Under the pieces are notes generated by a model. The model saw only the letters and a program-made list of their open reading frames with translations, had not been told where the DNA came from and made no database searches. From positions 1 through 61,283 of the forward strand of contig RFYV01000012.1 of NCBI GenBank assembly GCA_009921265.1: a stretch of DNA of 61,283 nt. Direction: 5' to 3'. Below are positions 46,618 through 56,093 of this stretch, in pieces; the first letter of the stretch is position 1, and every line of letters starts with the position of its first letter. This stretch comes from Betaproteobacteria bacterium (GTDB lineage Bacteria > Pseudomonadota > Gammaproteobacteria > Burkholderiales > Burkholderiaceae_C). The position numbers were made by a program, and so were the translations under genes.

Positions 46618-48930
46618 ATGGATCATTCCCATTTGCGATTTGGTAGCGGCAAAGCCGTTGCCCGCATGGAAGATGAGGCCTTGGTTCAAGGCAAAGGCGT
46701 TTACACCGATGACGTCACACCGGCGGGTACACAGCGCATAGTTTTTGTACGCTCACCGCATCCGCATGCAGATATTGTTGGCATTCGAACGGATGTCGCC
46801 CAAAAAATGTCCGGCGTTCGATTGATTTTGACGGGTCAAGATTTGATCGATGCAGGCGTCAAACCCATGCCAGCGCTCATGAATTTCAAACGTGCCGACG
46901 GCAGCGCTCCAGGCTCTGCACCCAAAAGACTTTTATCTCTTGATCGCGTTCGCTATGTGGGCGAACCCGTTGTCTGTGTTGTTGCTGACACACTGCAAAA
47001 CGCGCGCAATGCGGCAGAAGCTGTTGAAGTTGACTACAAGCCTCTACCCAGCGTTGTCAATCCTGCTGATGCACTCGCTTCTGATGCGCCGTTGTTGTCA
47101 GACAACCCAGACAACATCTCGGCTCAATCGAGTTATGGAGACGCGCAGGCCACACAAAAAATAATGGATGGCGCCGCGCATGTGGTTGATTTAGAAATTA
47201 CACACCAACGACTCAATGCGATGAGTATTGAGCCACGCAGTGTATTGGCTTACATCGACAATCATCGATTAACCATTCGTATGAGCACACAAATGCCTTC
47301 AGGCATTCGCACCAATGTGTGTGACTTGCTAGGCATCGACCCCAAAGATGTACGCGTGATCGTTGGCGATGTCGGTGGCGGTTTCGGAATGAAAACAGGG
47401 CCTTATCCTGAGGATTTGGTCGTCGCTTATTGTTCGAAACATTTGCAGTGTCCTGTTAAATGGATTGCAGATCGAGGCGAAGATTTTTTATCCAGCAGTC
47501 ACGGGCGCAATATTCATACGCATGCGCAAATGGCATTGGATAACAATGGAAAAATTTTGGCTTTGCGCGTTCATTCATTGGCAAATGTCGGCGCGTATCC
47601 CAGCATGACGGGTCTTGCCATTCAATTAATGATTGGTCCTTGGGTTCAAACCAGTGTTTATGACATCGGCCTCATCGATTTTCAATTTAAAACTGTATTG
47701 ACCAACACGATGAATACGGGCGCGTATCGTGGCGCGGGTCGTCCAGAAGCGATTTACAACATCGAGCGATTGATGGATGAAGCGGCTCGTCAAATCGGCA
47801 TGGATCGAATTGAGTTGCGTCGCATAAACTTTGTGCAACTCTCGCAAATGCCTTACCGAAATCCCATGGGGCAGACCTACGATGTGGGTCAATTTGAAGC
47901 GGTGATGAATTCAGGTCTTGAATTGTCACAATGGAATAGTTTCGAGTCACGCGCAGCACAATCGGCCAAAAAAGGTTTGTGGCGGGGCTTGGGTGTCTCA
48001 ACGTTTTTAGAGTGGACAGGCGGCAACGCACTCGAAGAAAGTGTTCAAGTTCGCATCTTGCCCGATGGCACGATTGAAGTTTTTTCTGCTGTGATTGCAA
48101 TGGGGCAAGGCATCGCGACTTCGCTGGCGCAACTCGTTGTCGATATTTTTGATGTGCCACTCTCACAAATCAAAATTGTTTTGGGCGACACCGATCGTGG
48201 CAATGGCTTTGGCAGTGCAGGCTCACGATCATTATTTACAGGCGGCTCTGCAGTGAGTATGGGCGCTCAACAAACTTTAGAAAAAGCACGTGAGTTGGCA
48301 GCGAAAGATCTGGAAGTGTCGCCACAAGATTTGCGTTACGAAAACGCTAAGTTTGTGGTGCCTGGTACTGATTTACAACGCACACTGGGTCAAATTGCAG
48401 CAACGCAACCCAATCAAACAATTGAAGTTGATAGCAAAACAACGTCGAGTGGTCCTACATGGCCTAATGGCTGCCATGTGTGTGAAGTTGAAATTGATCC
48501 GCAAACGGGTGAAGTTACATTGGATCGCTATTCATCGGTGAACGATGTGGGTCGGGTCGTCAACCCAACGATTGTTCGCGGTCAATTGGATGGCGGTGCG
48601 ATTCAAGGCATTGGTCAAGCCCTATGTGAAAACATGGTTTATGACGAGCAAAGTGGTCAACTTCTCACGGGCAGTTTGATGGACTATGCGGTTCCACGTG
48701 CAGATATTTTGCCCAAGCAAATGCTCACCGAAATGGATGAACGTACACCGAGCACCAACAATGTATTGGGTGTGAAGGGCGTGGGGGAATTAGGCACCAT
48801 TGGCGCAACACCATGTGTGGTCAACGCGATTGCAGATGCGCTCGCACGCAACGGTCGCGCACAGGCGTGCAAACAATTACAAATGCCACTGACTTCAGAA
48901 AAAATTTGGTCTTTGATTAATTGGCATTAA
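46618..48930 (+). CDS. Xanthine dehydrogenase/CoxL-family molybdopterin-binding subunit, orphan
   Basis: 770 aa. Molybdenum-hydroxylase large subunit: GKGVYTDDV and RSPHPHA at the N-terminus, MGQGIAT-type loops, the active-loop GAYRGAGRPEA, which is form II CoxL-like rather than the CO-oxidising AYxCSFR, and the catalytic Glu in GVGELGTIGATPCVVNAIADAL. The usual FAD and 2Fe-2S partner genes are not adjacent. AGGAG lies 6 nt before ATG. Substrate unknown; aldehydes or N-heterocycles are possible. It converges on ptsI with overlapping ends. Confidence 0.9.
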   Translation: MDHSHLRFGSGKAVARMEDEALVQGKGVYTDDVTPAGTQRIVFVRSPHPHADIVGIRTDVAQKMSGVRLILTGQDLIDAGVKPMPALMNFKRADGSAPGSAPKRLLSLDRVRYVGEPVVCVVADTLQNARNAAEAVEVDYKPLPSVVNPADALASDAPLLSDNPDNISAQSSYGDAQATQKIMDGAAHVVDLEITHQRLNAMSIEPRSVLAYIDNHRLTIRMSTQMPSGIRTNVCDLLGIDPKDVRVIVGDVGGGFGMKTGPYPEDLVVAYCSKHLQCPVKWIADRGEDFLSSSHGRNIHTHAQMALDNNGKILALRVHSLANVGAYPSMTGLAIQLMIGPWVQTSVYDIGLIDFQFKTVLTNTMNTGAYRGAGRPEAIYNIERLMDEAARQIGMDRIELRRINFVQLSQMPYRNPMGQTYDVGQFEAVMNSGLELSQWNSFESRAAQSAKKGLWRGLGVSTFLEWTGGNALEESVQVRILPDGTIEVFSAVIAMGQGIATSLAQLVVDIFDVPLSQIKIVLGDTDRGNGFGSAGSRSLFTGGSAVSMGAQQTLEKARELAAKDLEVSPQDLRYENAKFVVPGTDLQRTLGQIAATQPNQTIEVDSKTTSSGPTWPNGCHVCEVEIDPQTGEVTLDRYSSVNDVGRVVNPTIVRGQLDGGAIQGIGQALCENMVYDEQSGQLLTGSLMDYAVPRADILPKQMLTEMDERTPSTNNVLGVKGVGELGTIGATPCVVNAIADALARNGRAQACKQLQMPLTSEKIWSLINWH

Positions 48931-50677
48931 AAACAGCGGCTGGGTCTTCAGCTTGCATGACGCGCTCGGTCCAATCTTTTAGGCGCCCCACATCCGCGCG
49001 CAAAATTTCTTGCTTCACACGCAAAATTTGCGTGGGGTGCATTGAAAATTGCCGCAAACCCATCCCCAATAACAATCGCGTCATGGTGGGGTCCCCCGCC
49101 ATCTCACCACATACGCTCACGTCTTTATTGTGCAATGCGCCTTCACGAATGGTGTCAGCCACTAATTTCAAAACAGCCGGATGAAGCGGATCATATAAAT
49201 GCGCAACTTGTTCATCCGCACGGTCAATGGCCAATGTGTATTGAATCAAATCATTGGTGCCAATCGATAAAAAATCAAAGTATCTCAAAAACATTTTGAC
49301 TGCCAAGGCGGCGGCTGGTATTTCAATCATCGCGCCAACCTCTAACGGACCATAAACCATACCGCGCGAGTCCAATTGTTTTCTGGCGTGATCAATCAAT
49401 GCCGTGGTTTGACGAATCTCTTGTCCGTGCGCGAGCATGGGAATTAGTAGTTTGACTTTGCCTAAAGCTGCGGCGCGCAATATGGCGCGTAATTGCGTCA
49501 AGAACATCGCAGGGTCTGCCAAACTCCAACGAATCGCGCGCAAACCCAATGCGGGGTTGAGGTGCGCCTCGTCTTTGAGCGTTCGATCCAAGGGCTTATC
49601 AGAGCCGACATCCACACTGCGTATGGTGACGGGCAAACCCTTCATGCCTTCAACTGCGCGTTTATAGGCTTCAAATTGCTCTTCCTCATCGGGCAAATGT
49701 CCTTCACGCCCCATGAATAAAAATTCACTTCTAAAAAGACCCACACCAACGGCGCCCATCTGAATTGCAACAGGCGTGTCTTCGGGCATTTCAATATTGG
49801 CCAACAGTTCAATTTTTTGACCATCTAAAGTAACAGCGGGCGTATAACGCAAACGAAGCAAACGTTCGCGCTCTAAAGAAGCTTGCCTTTGTTTAAAACC
49901 ATACTCTTCCAAAATAATGGGCGATGGATCAATGATCATCACACCTGCATCTCCGTCGATGATCACCCAATCGTCTTGCTTGACCAAATGACTCGCTGTG
50001 CGAGCACCCACCACCGCAGGAATATCTAAACTGCGCGCAACGATGGCTGTATGTGATGTTTTGCCACCCACGTCAGTGACAAAGCCTGCAAACACGCTTT
50101 GCTTAAACTGTAGCATGTCGGCTGGTGACAAATCATGCGCAACCAATATCAATGGTGCTTCATGATTTTCATCGAGTAAATCTTGTTGCCATGTGTTGGG
50201 CTGTGGTCGTTGCACTACCACATGCGTTTGTGTGTCAAGCCCTTTCATGTGTCGCAACACACGTTCAACCACTTGCTCGAGATCGCCTTTACGCTCGCGC
50301 AAATAAGGATCATCCATTTCATCAAACTGTCGGGCCACCACCTCAAGTTGAGAGGTCAAGGCCCACTCGGCGTTATACAGCCGCTCTTCTATCCAATGTT
50401 TGACACCTTCGGCCAACATTTCATCTTGCAACAACATTTGATGCACTTCAAGAATAGCCTCGAGTTCGTGCGGCGCATCCTTGGGCATATTTTTGATTAA
50501 TCGTTGAATTTCATCACTCACCGCATGCCGCGCATTATTCACGCGTTCGAGTTCTGCTTCAACTTGATGACTTTCAATAAAATAATGCGCGACATCAACG
50601 CGACTAGAAGCCACCAAAACTGCACGACCAATTGCAATGCCACGCGCAACCGCAAGACCGTGTATGGCAATGGTCAT
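48917..50677 (-). CDS. ptsI: PTS enzyme I (PEP-protein phosphotransferase)
   Basis: 586 aa. Phospho-accepting His209 in TDVGGKTSHTAIVAR; the PEP-binding barrel includes GLFRSEFLFMGR, VTIRSVDVGSDK, NPALGLRAIR and FLSIGTNDLIQYTLAIDRADEQV, and the catalytic Cys in VSVCGEMAGDP. It passes phosphate from PEP to HPr. It starts 6 nt after ptsH. The last bases overlap the molybdenum-hydroxylase gene on the opposite strand. Confidence 0.97.
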   Translation of the reverse strand: MTIAIHGLAVARGIAIGRAVLVASSRVDVAHYFIESHQVEAELERVNNARHAVSDEIQRLIKNMPKDAPHELEAILEVHQMLLQDEMLAEGVKHWIEERLYNAEWALTSQLEVVARQFDEMDDPYLRERKGDLEQVVERVLRHMKGLDTQTHVVVQRPQPNTWQQDLLDENHEAPLILVAHDLSPADMLQFKQSVFAGFVTDVGGKTSHTAIVARSLDIPAVVGARTASHLVKQDDWVIIDGDAGVMIIDPSPIILEEYGFKQRQASLERERLLRLRYTPAVTLDGQKIELLANIEMPEDTPVAIQMGAVGVGLFRSEFLFMGREGHLPDEEEQFEAYKRAVEGMKGLPVTIRSVDVGSDKPLDRTLKDEAHLNPALGLRAIRWSLADPAMFLTQLRAILRAAALGKVKLLIPMLAHGQEIRQTTALIDHARKQLDSRGMVYGPLEVGAMIEIPAAALAVKMFLRYFDFLSIGTNDLIQYTLAIDRADEQVAHLYDPLHPAVLKLVADTIREGALHNKDVSVCGEMAGDPTMTRLLLGMGLRQFSMHPTQILRVKQEILRADVGRLKDWTERVMQAEDPAAVFNAN

Positions 50678-50683
50678 TTTTCT

Positions 50684-50953
50684 TTACTCGCCTTCACCAA
50701 ACTTGTCGTTGATTAAGTCGATCAACGCTTTCAATGCCAAATCTTCTTTGTCACCGTTCACTTCAATTTCTATTTCCGAACCGATGCCTGCGGCCAACAT
50801 CATCACGCCCATGATACTTTTGGCATTGACACGGCGATCGTCTTTACTTAAAAAAACATCGCAAGGAAAACCGCCCGCGGTTTTGGTGAGCTTGGCCGAT
50901 GCGCGTGCGTGCAAACCCAATTTATTGCTGATGGTGATTGTTTGTATGAGCAT
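50684..50953 (-). CDS. ptsH: Phosphocarrier protein HPr
   Basis: 89 aa. His15 in NKLGLHARASAKL receives phosphate from enzyme I; Ser46 in NAKSIMGVMMLAA is the target of HPr kinase, which is encoded at 36797-37747. Start ATG (MLIQTITISNK) lies inside the end of the EIIA gene (32-nt overlap). Confidence 0.97.
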   Translation of the reverse strand: MLIQTITISNKLGLHARASAKLTKTAGGFPCDVFLSKDDRRVNAKSIMGVMMLAAGIGSEIEIEVNGDKEDLALKALIDLINDKFGEGE

Positions 50954-51368
50954 TTTTTTGGATTACTTGAAGCGACGGTTGTGTTTGAGCAATTTGAAGA
51001 ACGCCTTGCGTGCCACCCGTGAGTGCGCGTTGAACCAAGGCGTCTAAGGATTCGTGCCGATAACAAACGGTACGCAACAGCATGGGCAAGTTGACGCCTG
51101 CAATTAATTTAGCCGATGTTTGATTCACGAGTTTTTGCGCAACGTTAGATGGCGTTGCACCCAACATATCGGTGAGAACCAACACTTGATCCATTAAGAG
51201 ATGTTGAGTTTTTTTTTGCGCATCGAGCAGCGTTTTTTCGGGAGACTCAAGGGGCGGCACATCCAACACCATCACATCATCGGCACATTCGGGGTACACA
51301 TGCATGGCGCAACTCTTAAGCGCTTGCGCCAGTGGAGCGTGTGCAATGATAAAAATGGTTGCGTTCAT
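50922..51368 (-). CDS. PTS mannose/fructose-family EIIA component
   Basis: 148 aa. MNATIFIIAHAPLAQALKSC with the phospho-accepting His10, and DMLGATPSNVAQKLV plus INLPMLL-type segments (ViaGVNLPMLLR) typical of EIIA-Man. No EIIB, EIIC or EIID is in the window, so it probably acts as a regulator in a permease-free phosphorelay with HPr and EI. Starts within the end of the MFS gene (ATGA overlap). Confidence 0.92.
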   Translation of the reverse strand: MNATIFIIAHAPLAQALKSCAMHVYPECADDVMVLDVPPLESPEKTLLDAQKKTQHLLMDQVLVLTDMLGATPSNVAQKLVNQTSAKLIAGVNLPMLLRTVCYRHESLDALVQRALTGGTQGVLQIAQTQPSLQVIQKNAHTNNHHQQ

Positions 51369-52612
51369 GTTTCAGCCGTTGGAATACTGGGATTATCTAC
51401 CTTGTTATGTAAAAAATAAAGATACGAGCTAATACAAAAAAAAGCAAATGTGCCCATCGCACCTTGATACGCTTGTTCGTTGCTCCATCCTATCTGCTTC
51501 AAAAGATCGACCAAGAGACCAAAGCCCCACTGGACCACAAAAATTCCACTAAAAATCACCAGGTTGTAAGCCGACAGTGCACGGCCCACCAGCGTTGCAG
51601 GAAAAGCCATGCCCAGTGCAGGTTGTGAAATGGACACAAAAGAGCTGGTGACACAAAACAAAACCCAAGAAATAAGGCCTGCGTTTTGACCGTTCTGCGC
51701 AATCCATACTGAGACCATCAAACTCAGTGGTACACCCCACGTCATGATCTTGTTGGCGTCCCATCCTTTGGTTGCAAGCCATGGGTTAATAAAACCCCAA
51801 GCCCAAAACGTGAACATCATCACAACGTTGATGACAAACAATCCCCATGCGCCTTCGTCTGCGCTGTAGCCACTCACACGAACCATCCATGGGCCGGCCC
51901 ATAGCGTTTGCATGGCAACCAGTCCTGCATAACAAAAAAAACCCATCGGCATGAGCCGTTTGAAATAGGGATGACGCCACACTTCACCATATCCCGAGAA
52001 AAGCCCGCCTGGTTTAGTAGCCGTCTGGGTTTGCTTCCAAGCGGGTGCTGTCCATGTGATTAACAACATAGACAACACAATCAGCAATCCGAGCCCAATA
52101 AATATGGGGCGCCATCCCCAAATTGGCATGAGCCATTGAACGGGCAATGTCGAGGCCAACATACCTACTGAGCCGGACATCAACATCCAAGAATTCGCTC
52201 TGATCTGAGTGCCCGCATCAAACCAACGGCGGTATCCCGTTAATGGCGCCATCAAACACGCACTCACACCGATACCCGTGATAACGCGCGCTAATAGCAA
52301 GGCAGAAAAATCAGTTGCAATTGAAAACAAAATGCAACCCAGCACTGACAAGCTCAAAAATCCCAATAAAACTTTTTTTGGCCCATGTCGATCTAACCAA
52401 TTGCCCAATGGCAATTGGGTGAGTGCAAATCCAAAAAAATAGCCTCCTGCAAGCAAGCCCAAATCACTCGATTGCAATTGAAATTCAGTGGTGAGCGTGG
52501 GTGATAAGGTTGCGGTAATTGCTCTGACCAATGCCGATAAAAAATAAGCAGATGCAAATGCAATAAATACGATGACCGCATTTTTGCGGGATAACAGGGC
52601 AGAAGAAGTCAT
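51365..52612 (-). CDS. Major facilitator superfamily transporter
   Basis: 415 aa, twelve predicted transmembrane helices. LSPTLTTEFQLQSSDLGLLAGGYFFGFALTQLP-like first pair with the loop motif GNWLDRHGPKKVLLG (MFS motif A), RVITGIGVSACLMAPLTGYRRWF in helices 4-5. Substrate not recognisable; the form resembles nitrate/nitrite or organic-acid porters. Co-directional with, and overlapping, the EIIA gene. Divergent from the CoA-transferase. Confidence 0.85.
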   Translation of the reverse strand: MTSSALLSRKNAVIVFIAFASAYFLSALVRAITATLSPTLTTEFQLQSSDLGLLAGGYFFGFALTQLPLGNWLDRHGPKKVLLGFLSLSVLGCILFSIATDFSALLLARVITGIGVSACLMAPLTGYRRWFDAGTQIRANSWMLMSGSVGMLASTLPVQWLMPIWGWRPIFIGLGLLIVLSMLLITWTAPAWKQTQTATKPGGLFSGYGEVWRHPYFKRLMPMGFFCYAGLVAMQTLWAGPWMVRVSGYSADEGAWGLFVINVVMMFTFWAWGFINPWLATKGWDANKIMTWGVPLSLMVSVWIAQNGQNAGLISWVLFCVTSSFVSISQPALGMAFPATLVGRALSAYNLVIFSGIFVVQWGFGLLVDLLKQIGWSNEQAYQGAMGTFAFFCISSYLYFLHNKVDNPSIPTAET

Positions 52613-52696
52613 GAGTTTTTTAAAAAAGAAACCGTGGCAATAGTTGTTTAAATCTATCGATCAACACAGCATTATCACTTGAGCGAGAATAAGCCC

Positions 52697-53944
52697 ATGA
52701 ACTCATTAGATGGCATTCGCGTTCTCGATTTATCCCGCGTCTTGGCAGGCCCTTGGTGCACGCAAACTTTGGCCGACTTGGGCGCAGACGTCATTAAGGT
52801 GGAGCGTCCTGGCAGCGGAGACGACACGCGCACATGGGGCCCTCCTTTTTTAAAGGACAGCGAAGGCAAAGAAACCCGTGAAGCCGCTTATTTCATGGGA
52901 ACTAATCGCAACAAACGCTCCATCACTTGCGATATCGCTAAGCCCGAGGGCCAAGCATTAATTAAACAATTGTTGATTCATTGCGATGTGTTCATTGAAA
53001 ACTTTAAAGTGGGTGACATGGCTCGCTATGGTTTGGATTACAAAAGCTTGTCGGCACTTCATCCGCTTTTGGTTTATTGCAGCATCACGGGGTTTGGTCA
53101 ATCAGGGCCGTATTGCAGCCGTGCGGGCTACGACTATGCCATTCAAGGCATGGGCGGCTTGATGAGTGTCACGGGCGATCGCGATGATTTGGGTGGCGGC
53201 CCACAAAAAGTAGGTGTTGCTGTGGCCGATTTATTCACTGGCATGTATTCCAGCGTTTCTATATTGGCGGCATTGCGTCATGTCGAAAAAACCGGTGTCG
53301 GTCAATACGTGGACATGGCTTTACTTGACACGCAGGTGGCTATGCTCGCCAATTTGGGCGCCAACTATTTGATTGAAGGACAACACACGGGACATGTGCC
53401 CGGTCGCATGGGTAATGCGCACCAAAATATTGTGCCGTATCAAGTCTTTGAAACCGCAAACAACGCACAAGGCGAGCGCGATTACATTATTTTGGCTGTG
53501 GGCAACGATCAGCAATACGCCAAGATGTGCGCTGTTGCCAATCGCACTGATTTATCAAGTGACCCTCGTTTTGTGCGCAATCAAGATCGCGTTCATCACC
53601 GCGATGTGTTGGGTGAACTGCTCAATATCGTTTTTAAAACACGAACCAAAGCGCAATGGCTGATTGATTTGACGGCAGCCAAAGTCCCGTGTGGTCCTAT
53701 CAATAACTTGGCTGAAGTTTTTTCTGATCCGCATGTGCAACACCGGCAGATGGTTGACACCTGGACTCATCCTTTGAAGCATGCCGTTGAATTGGTGGCC
53801 AGTCCCATCAAAATGAGTGCTACACCCGTGAGAAAAGATTTACCGCCGCCGATGCTGGGTCAACACACCGATGAAGTTTTAAAAGAGTTGCTTGCACTTA
53901 ATGATTCACAACTCTTGGATTTGCGTAAACAAGGCATCATTTAA
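52697..53944 (+). CDS. CaiB/BaiF family (class III) CoA-transferase
   Basis: 415 aa from the ATG MNSLDGIRVLDLSRVLAGP; an upstream TTG adds six non-conserved codons. Class III features: GPWCTQTLADLGADVIKVERPGSGDDTR, GTNRNKRSITCDIAKPEGQAL, CSITGFGQSGP, and the catalytic Asp in YVDMALLDTQVAMLANLG, the residue equivalent to Asp169 of formyl-CoA transferase. Moves CoA between carboxylic acids; the substrate pair is unknown. Confidence 0.92.
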   Translation: MNSLDGIRVLDLSRVLAGPWCTQTLADLGADVIKVERPGSGDDTRTWGPPFLKDSEGKETREAAYFMGTNRNKRSITCDIAKPEGQALIKQLLIHCDVFIENFKVGDMARYGLDYKSLSALHPLLVYCSITGFGQSGPYCSRAGYDYAIQGMGGLMSVTGDRDDLGGGPQKVGVAVADLFTGMYSSVSILAALRHVEKTGVGQYVDMALLDTQVAMLANLGANYLIEGQHTGHVPGRMGNAHQNIVPYQVFETANNAQGERDYIILAVGNDQQYAKMCAVANRTDLSSDPRFVRNQDRVHHRDVLGELLNIVFKTRTKAQWLIDLTAAKVPCGPINNLAEVFSDPHVQHRQMVDTWTHPLKHAVELVASPIKMSATPVRKDLPPPMLGQHTDEVLKELLALNDSQLLDLRKQGII

Positions 53945-53977
53945 TGATGGATGCGCTTGCTCGCCTCAAAAGTTTTA

Positions 53978-54430
53978 TTACTGTCTAAATTGATCGTGAC
54001 AGGCTTTGCATGCTGCGCCTACTGCACCCGCAGCGGTTTTGATGTCATCGACCTTTCCGGATTTGGCCGCAACGTTGAGTTTGACCACTTCGAACTGCAT
54101 TTTCTCTGATGCCTCTTTGAATTTAGCGGCGTCTTTCCAAATTTCAGGCTTGGCCTTGGTGTCGCCCTTGTCTGTTCCCTCTACAAAAGCCGGCCATGGC
54201 AGTTTAGACATGGTTTCCACAATGGCAGCGTTGTCAGCCAGCACCTTGGCGTCCATAGGAACGCGGCCTGAGGCCATGGCGCCGACGCGACCAAAATGTT
54301 GACCCATGACGAATAAAGCATTTTTTCTGTATTTGATGGCGTCTTCGGGTTTTGCAAATTGTTGCGCACTGGCTTGTCCACAATGTGCGGCGATCAAAAA
54401 AGCAAGGGCAAAAATCATCTGATTTTTCAT
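53978..54430 (-). CDS. Cytochrome c' (class II c-type cytochrome)
   Basis: 150 aa with a Sec signal peptide (about 1-22, ending ASAQ). Four-helix-bundle cytochrome c' pattern: AIKYRKNALFVMGQHFGRVGAM in helix 1 and the C-terminal haem site CKACHDQFRQ (Cys141, Cys144, His145). Periplasmic; class members bind NO or act in electron transfer. Divergent from a cytochrome b561 gene, a common pairing. Confidence 0.93.
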   Translation of the reverse strand: MKNQMIFALAFLIAAHCGQASAQQFAKPEDAIKYRKNALFVMGQHFGRVGAMASGRVPMDAKVLADNAAIVETMSKLPWPAFVEGTDKGDTKAKPEIWKDAAKFKEASEKMQFEVVKLNVAAKSGKVDDIKTAAGAVGAACKACHDQFRQ

Positions 54431-54521
54431 CGTGGCGTTCCTTTAATTGAAAATAAAATTGTAGACTGCTTATTTTACATATCAAATTTATTTTGTGTTG
54501 TCGTTTCAAAATGGGCTTTTT

Positions 54522-55199
54522 ATGAATCAACCTTCTTCACAATCGATTCGGGTCTGGGATTTGCCCACTCGTTTTTTCCATGTTTTATTAATTATTTTGT
54601 TTTGCGCACTGGTTGTGAGCGGCAGTCAAGGCGGCAACGCGCTAGATTGGCATGCACGTTTTGGTTTTGCCATGCTCACCTTGATTTTGTTTCGCTTAGT
54701 TTGGGGATTTGTTGGAGGGCATTGGTCGCGGTTTTTAACTTTCACCCCATCACCCAAAAGACTCTGGCGTTATTTGGTTGCAATCCGCCAGGGGTCTGAC
54801 TCGCTCGAAGCTGGACACAATCCGATCGGTGCCTTGTCTGTTTATGCGTTTTTGTTTTTTCTGACATCGCAACTTGCTACAGGTTTAATTGCCGACGATG
54901 AAATTTCTTTTACAGGACCTTGGGCACATTTTGTTTCTAACAACCTGTCACTCTCGGCAACTTGGTATCACAAGGAAGTAGGCAAAAAAATATTGCTCTT
55001 GCTTGTTGTCATTCATATCGTTGCGGTTTTATACCATCTCTATCGCAAAAAAAATAATTTAATTCGTCCAATGATTACAGGCGACAAAATATTGCCGATT
55101 GAAACACGTGACTCGAATGACAGATGGAGGCAACGCCTACTTGCGTTGATCATTACAGTGGCATGCGCAGGATTAGTACGCATGCTGATTTCAATTTAA
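54522..55199 (+). CDS. Cytochrome b561 family membrane protein
   Basis: 225 aa from MNQPSSQSIRVWDLPTRFFH. Four to five transmembrane helices with haem-ligand candidate histidines: RFFH in helix 1, LDWHARFGF before helix 2, and VIHIVAVLYHLYRKK in the fourth. Similar to the b-type, Ni/Fe-hydrogenase-like cytochromes often paired with cytochrome c'. Likely moves electrons between the quinone pool and the periplasm. Ends 6 nt from the convergent peroxiredoxin gene. Confidence 0.9.
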   Translation: MNQPSSQSIRVWDLPTRFFHVLLIILFCALVVSGSQGGNALDWHARFGFAMLTLILFRLVWGFVGGHWSRFLTFTPSPKRLWRYLVAIRQGSDSLEAGHNPIGALSVYAFLFFLTSQLATGLIADDEISFTGPWAHFVSNNLSLSATWYHKEVGKKILLLLVVIHIVAVLYHLYRKKNNLIRPMITGDKILPIETRDSNDRWRQRLLALIITVACAGLVRMLISI

Positions 55200-55205
55200 A
55201 AAAAT

Positions 55206-55712
55206 TTAATGCTTAACTTGCGACAACATCGTGCCAGCGTCACTCACTTCAAATTTACCGGGGCCTTCAACATTGAGCGTTGCAACCTTGCCGTTTTTAA
55301 CCAACATTGAGTAGCGGTTGCTTCGAACACCCATGCCGCGTGCTGTGAGGTCTAAAGACAAACCTGTCGCTTTAGTGAAATCTGCACTGCCGTCGCCCAA
55401 CATGCGAACTTTGCCGTCTGTTTTGAGATCGCGCGCCCATGCGCCCATCACAAAAGCATCATTGACGCTGACACACCAAATCTCATCCACGCCTGCTGAT
55501 TTGAGTTGATTGAATTGCTCAACATAACCAGGCACGTGTTTGGCAGAACAAGTTGGTGTGAACGCACCAGGTAGCGCAAACAACGCAATGGTTTTACCGG
55601 CACTGGCTTTGACGACGTCAACTGCGTTAGGGCCGATGCTGCAACCGTTGCCCTCGACTTCGCTGTACTCCATCAATGTTGCTGCTGGTAATGAATCTCC
55701 GACTTTGATCAT
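55206..55712 (-). CDS. Peroxiredoxin, Prx5 type
   Basis: 168 aa from the ATG MIKVGDSLPAATLMEY; a TTG four codons upstream is inside the ribosome-binding site GGAG, which favours this start. Peroxidatic Cys55 in PGAFTPTCSAKHVPGYV; DEIWCVSVNDAFVMGAWA has the possible resolving Cys. Reduces H2O2 and alkyl peroxides. It lies where spc-operon genes would follow rpsQ in many relatives. Confidence 0.93.
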   Translation of the reverse strand: MIKVGDSLPAATLMEYSEVEGNGCSIGPNAVDVVKASAGKTIALFALPGAFTPTCSAKHVPGYVEQFNQLKSAGVDEIWCVSVNDAFVMGAWARDLKTDGKVRMLGDGSADFTKATGLSLDLTARGMGVRSNRYSMLVKNGKVATLNVEGPGKFEVSDAGTMLSQVKH

Positions 55713-55754
55713 GGTGAACTCCAATAGGTTTGTTAAAAATTGTTTCTACAAATG

Positions 55755-55781
55755 AAACAACCCACGTATTGTGGGTTGTTT
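55755..55781 (-). terminator. Strong hairpin after rpsQ (terminator of the ribosomal operon)
   Basis: Perfect 11-bp inverted repeat AAACAACCCAC/GTGGGTTGTTT with a 5-nt loop, 33 nt past the rpsQ stop on the minus strand. The right arm is U-rich (TTGTTT) and the sequence continues CATTTG. Probably an intrinsic terminator separating rpsQ from the peroxiredoxin. Confidence 0.7.
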
Positions 55782-55814
55782 TAAAAGACTTTGCACAAGA
55801 CGGGCTTGTGGGTC

Positions 55815-56084
55815 TTAAATCATCTCCGCCTTTTCGACCAAACGGGTAGCAACCCAGTTTTTAGTTTTAGAAATTGGCTTGCTCTCAGTGATTTCGATGA
55901 CATCACCTGTGTGGAACTCACCTTTTTCATCGTGAGCGTGGTATTTGCTGGACTTGGCAACAATCTTGCCATAGAGCGCATGTTTAACGCGACGCTCAAC
56001 CAGTACAGTGACTGTTTTGCTTCTCTTGTCACTCACAACCTTGCCAATCAAGGTGCGTTTGAGGGATTTTTTTTCTTCCGTCAT
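55815..56084 (-). CDS. rpsQ: 30S ribosomal protein S17
   Basis: 89 aa, OB-fold primary binder of 16S r[61 protein letters not shown] match S17. Last gene of the S10-operon string; rplN does not follow here. Confidence 0.97.
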   Translation of the reverse strand: MTEEKKSLKRTLIGKVVSDKRSKTVTVLVERRVKHALYGKIVAKSSKYHAHDEKGEFHTGDVIEITESKPISKTKNWVATRLVEKAEMI

Positions 56085-56093
56085 GATCGCTCC

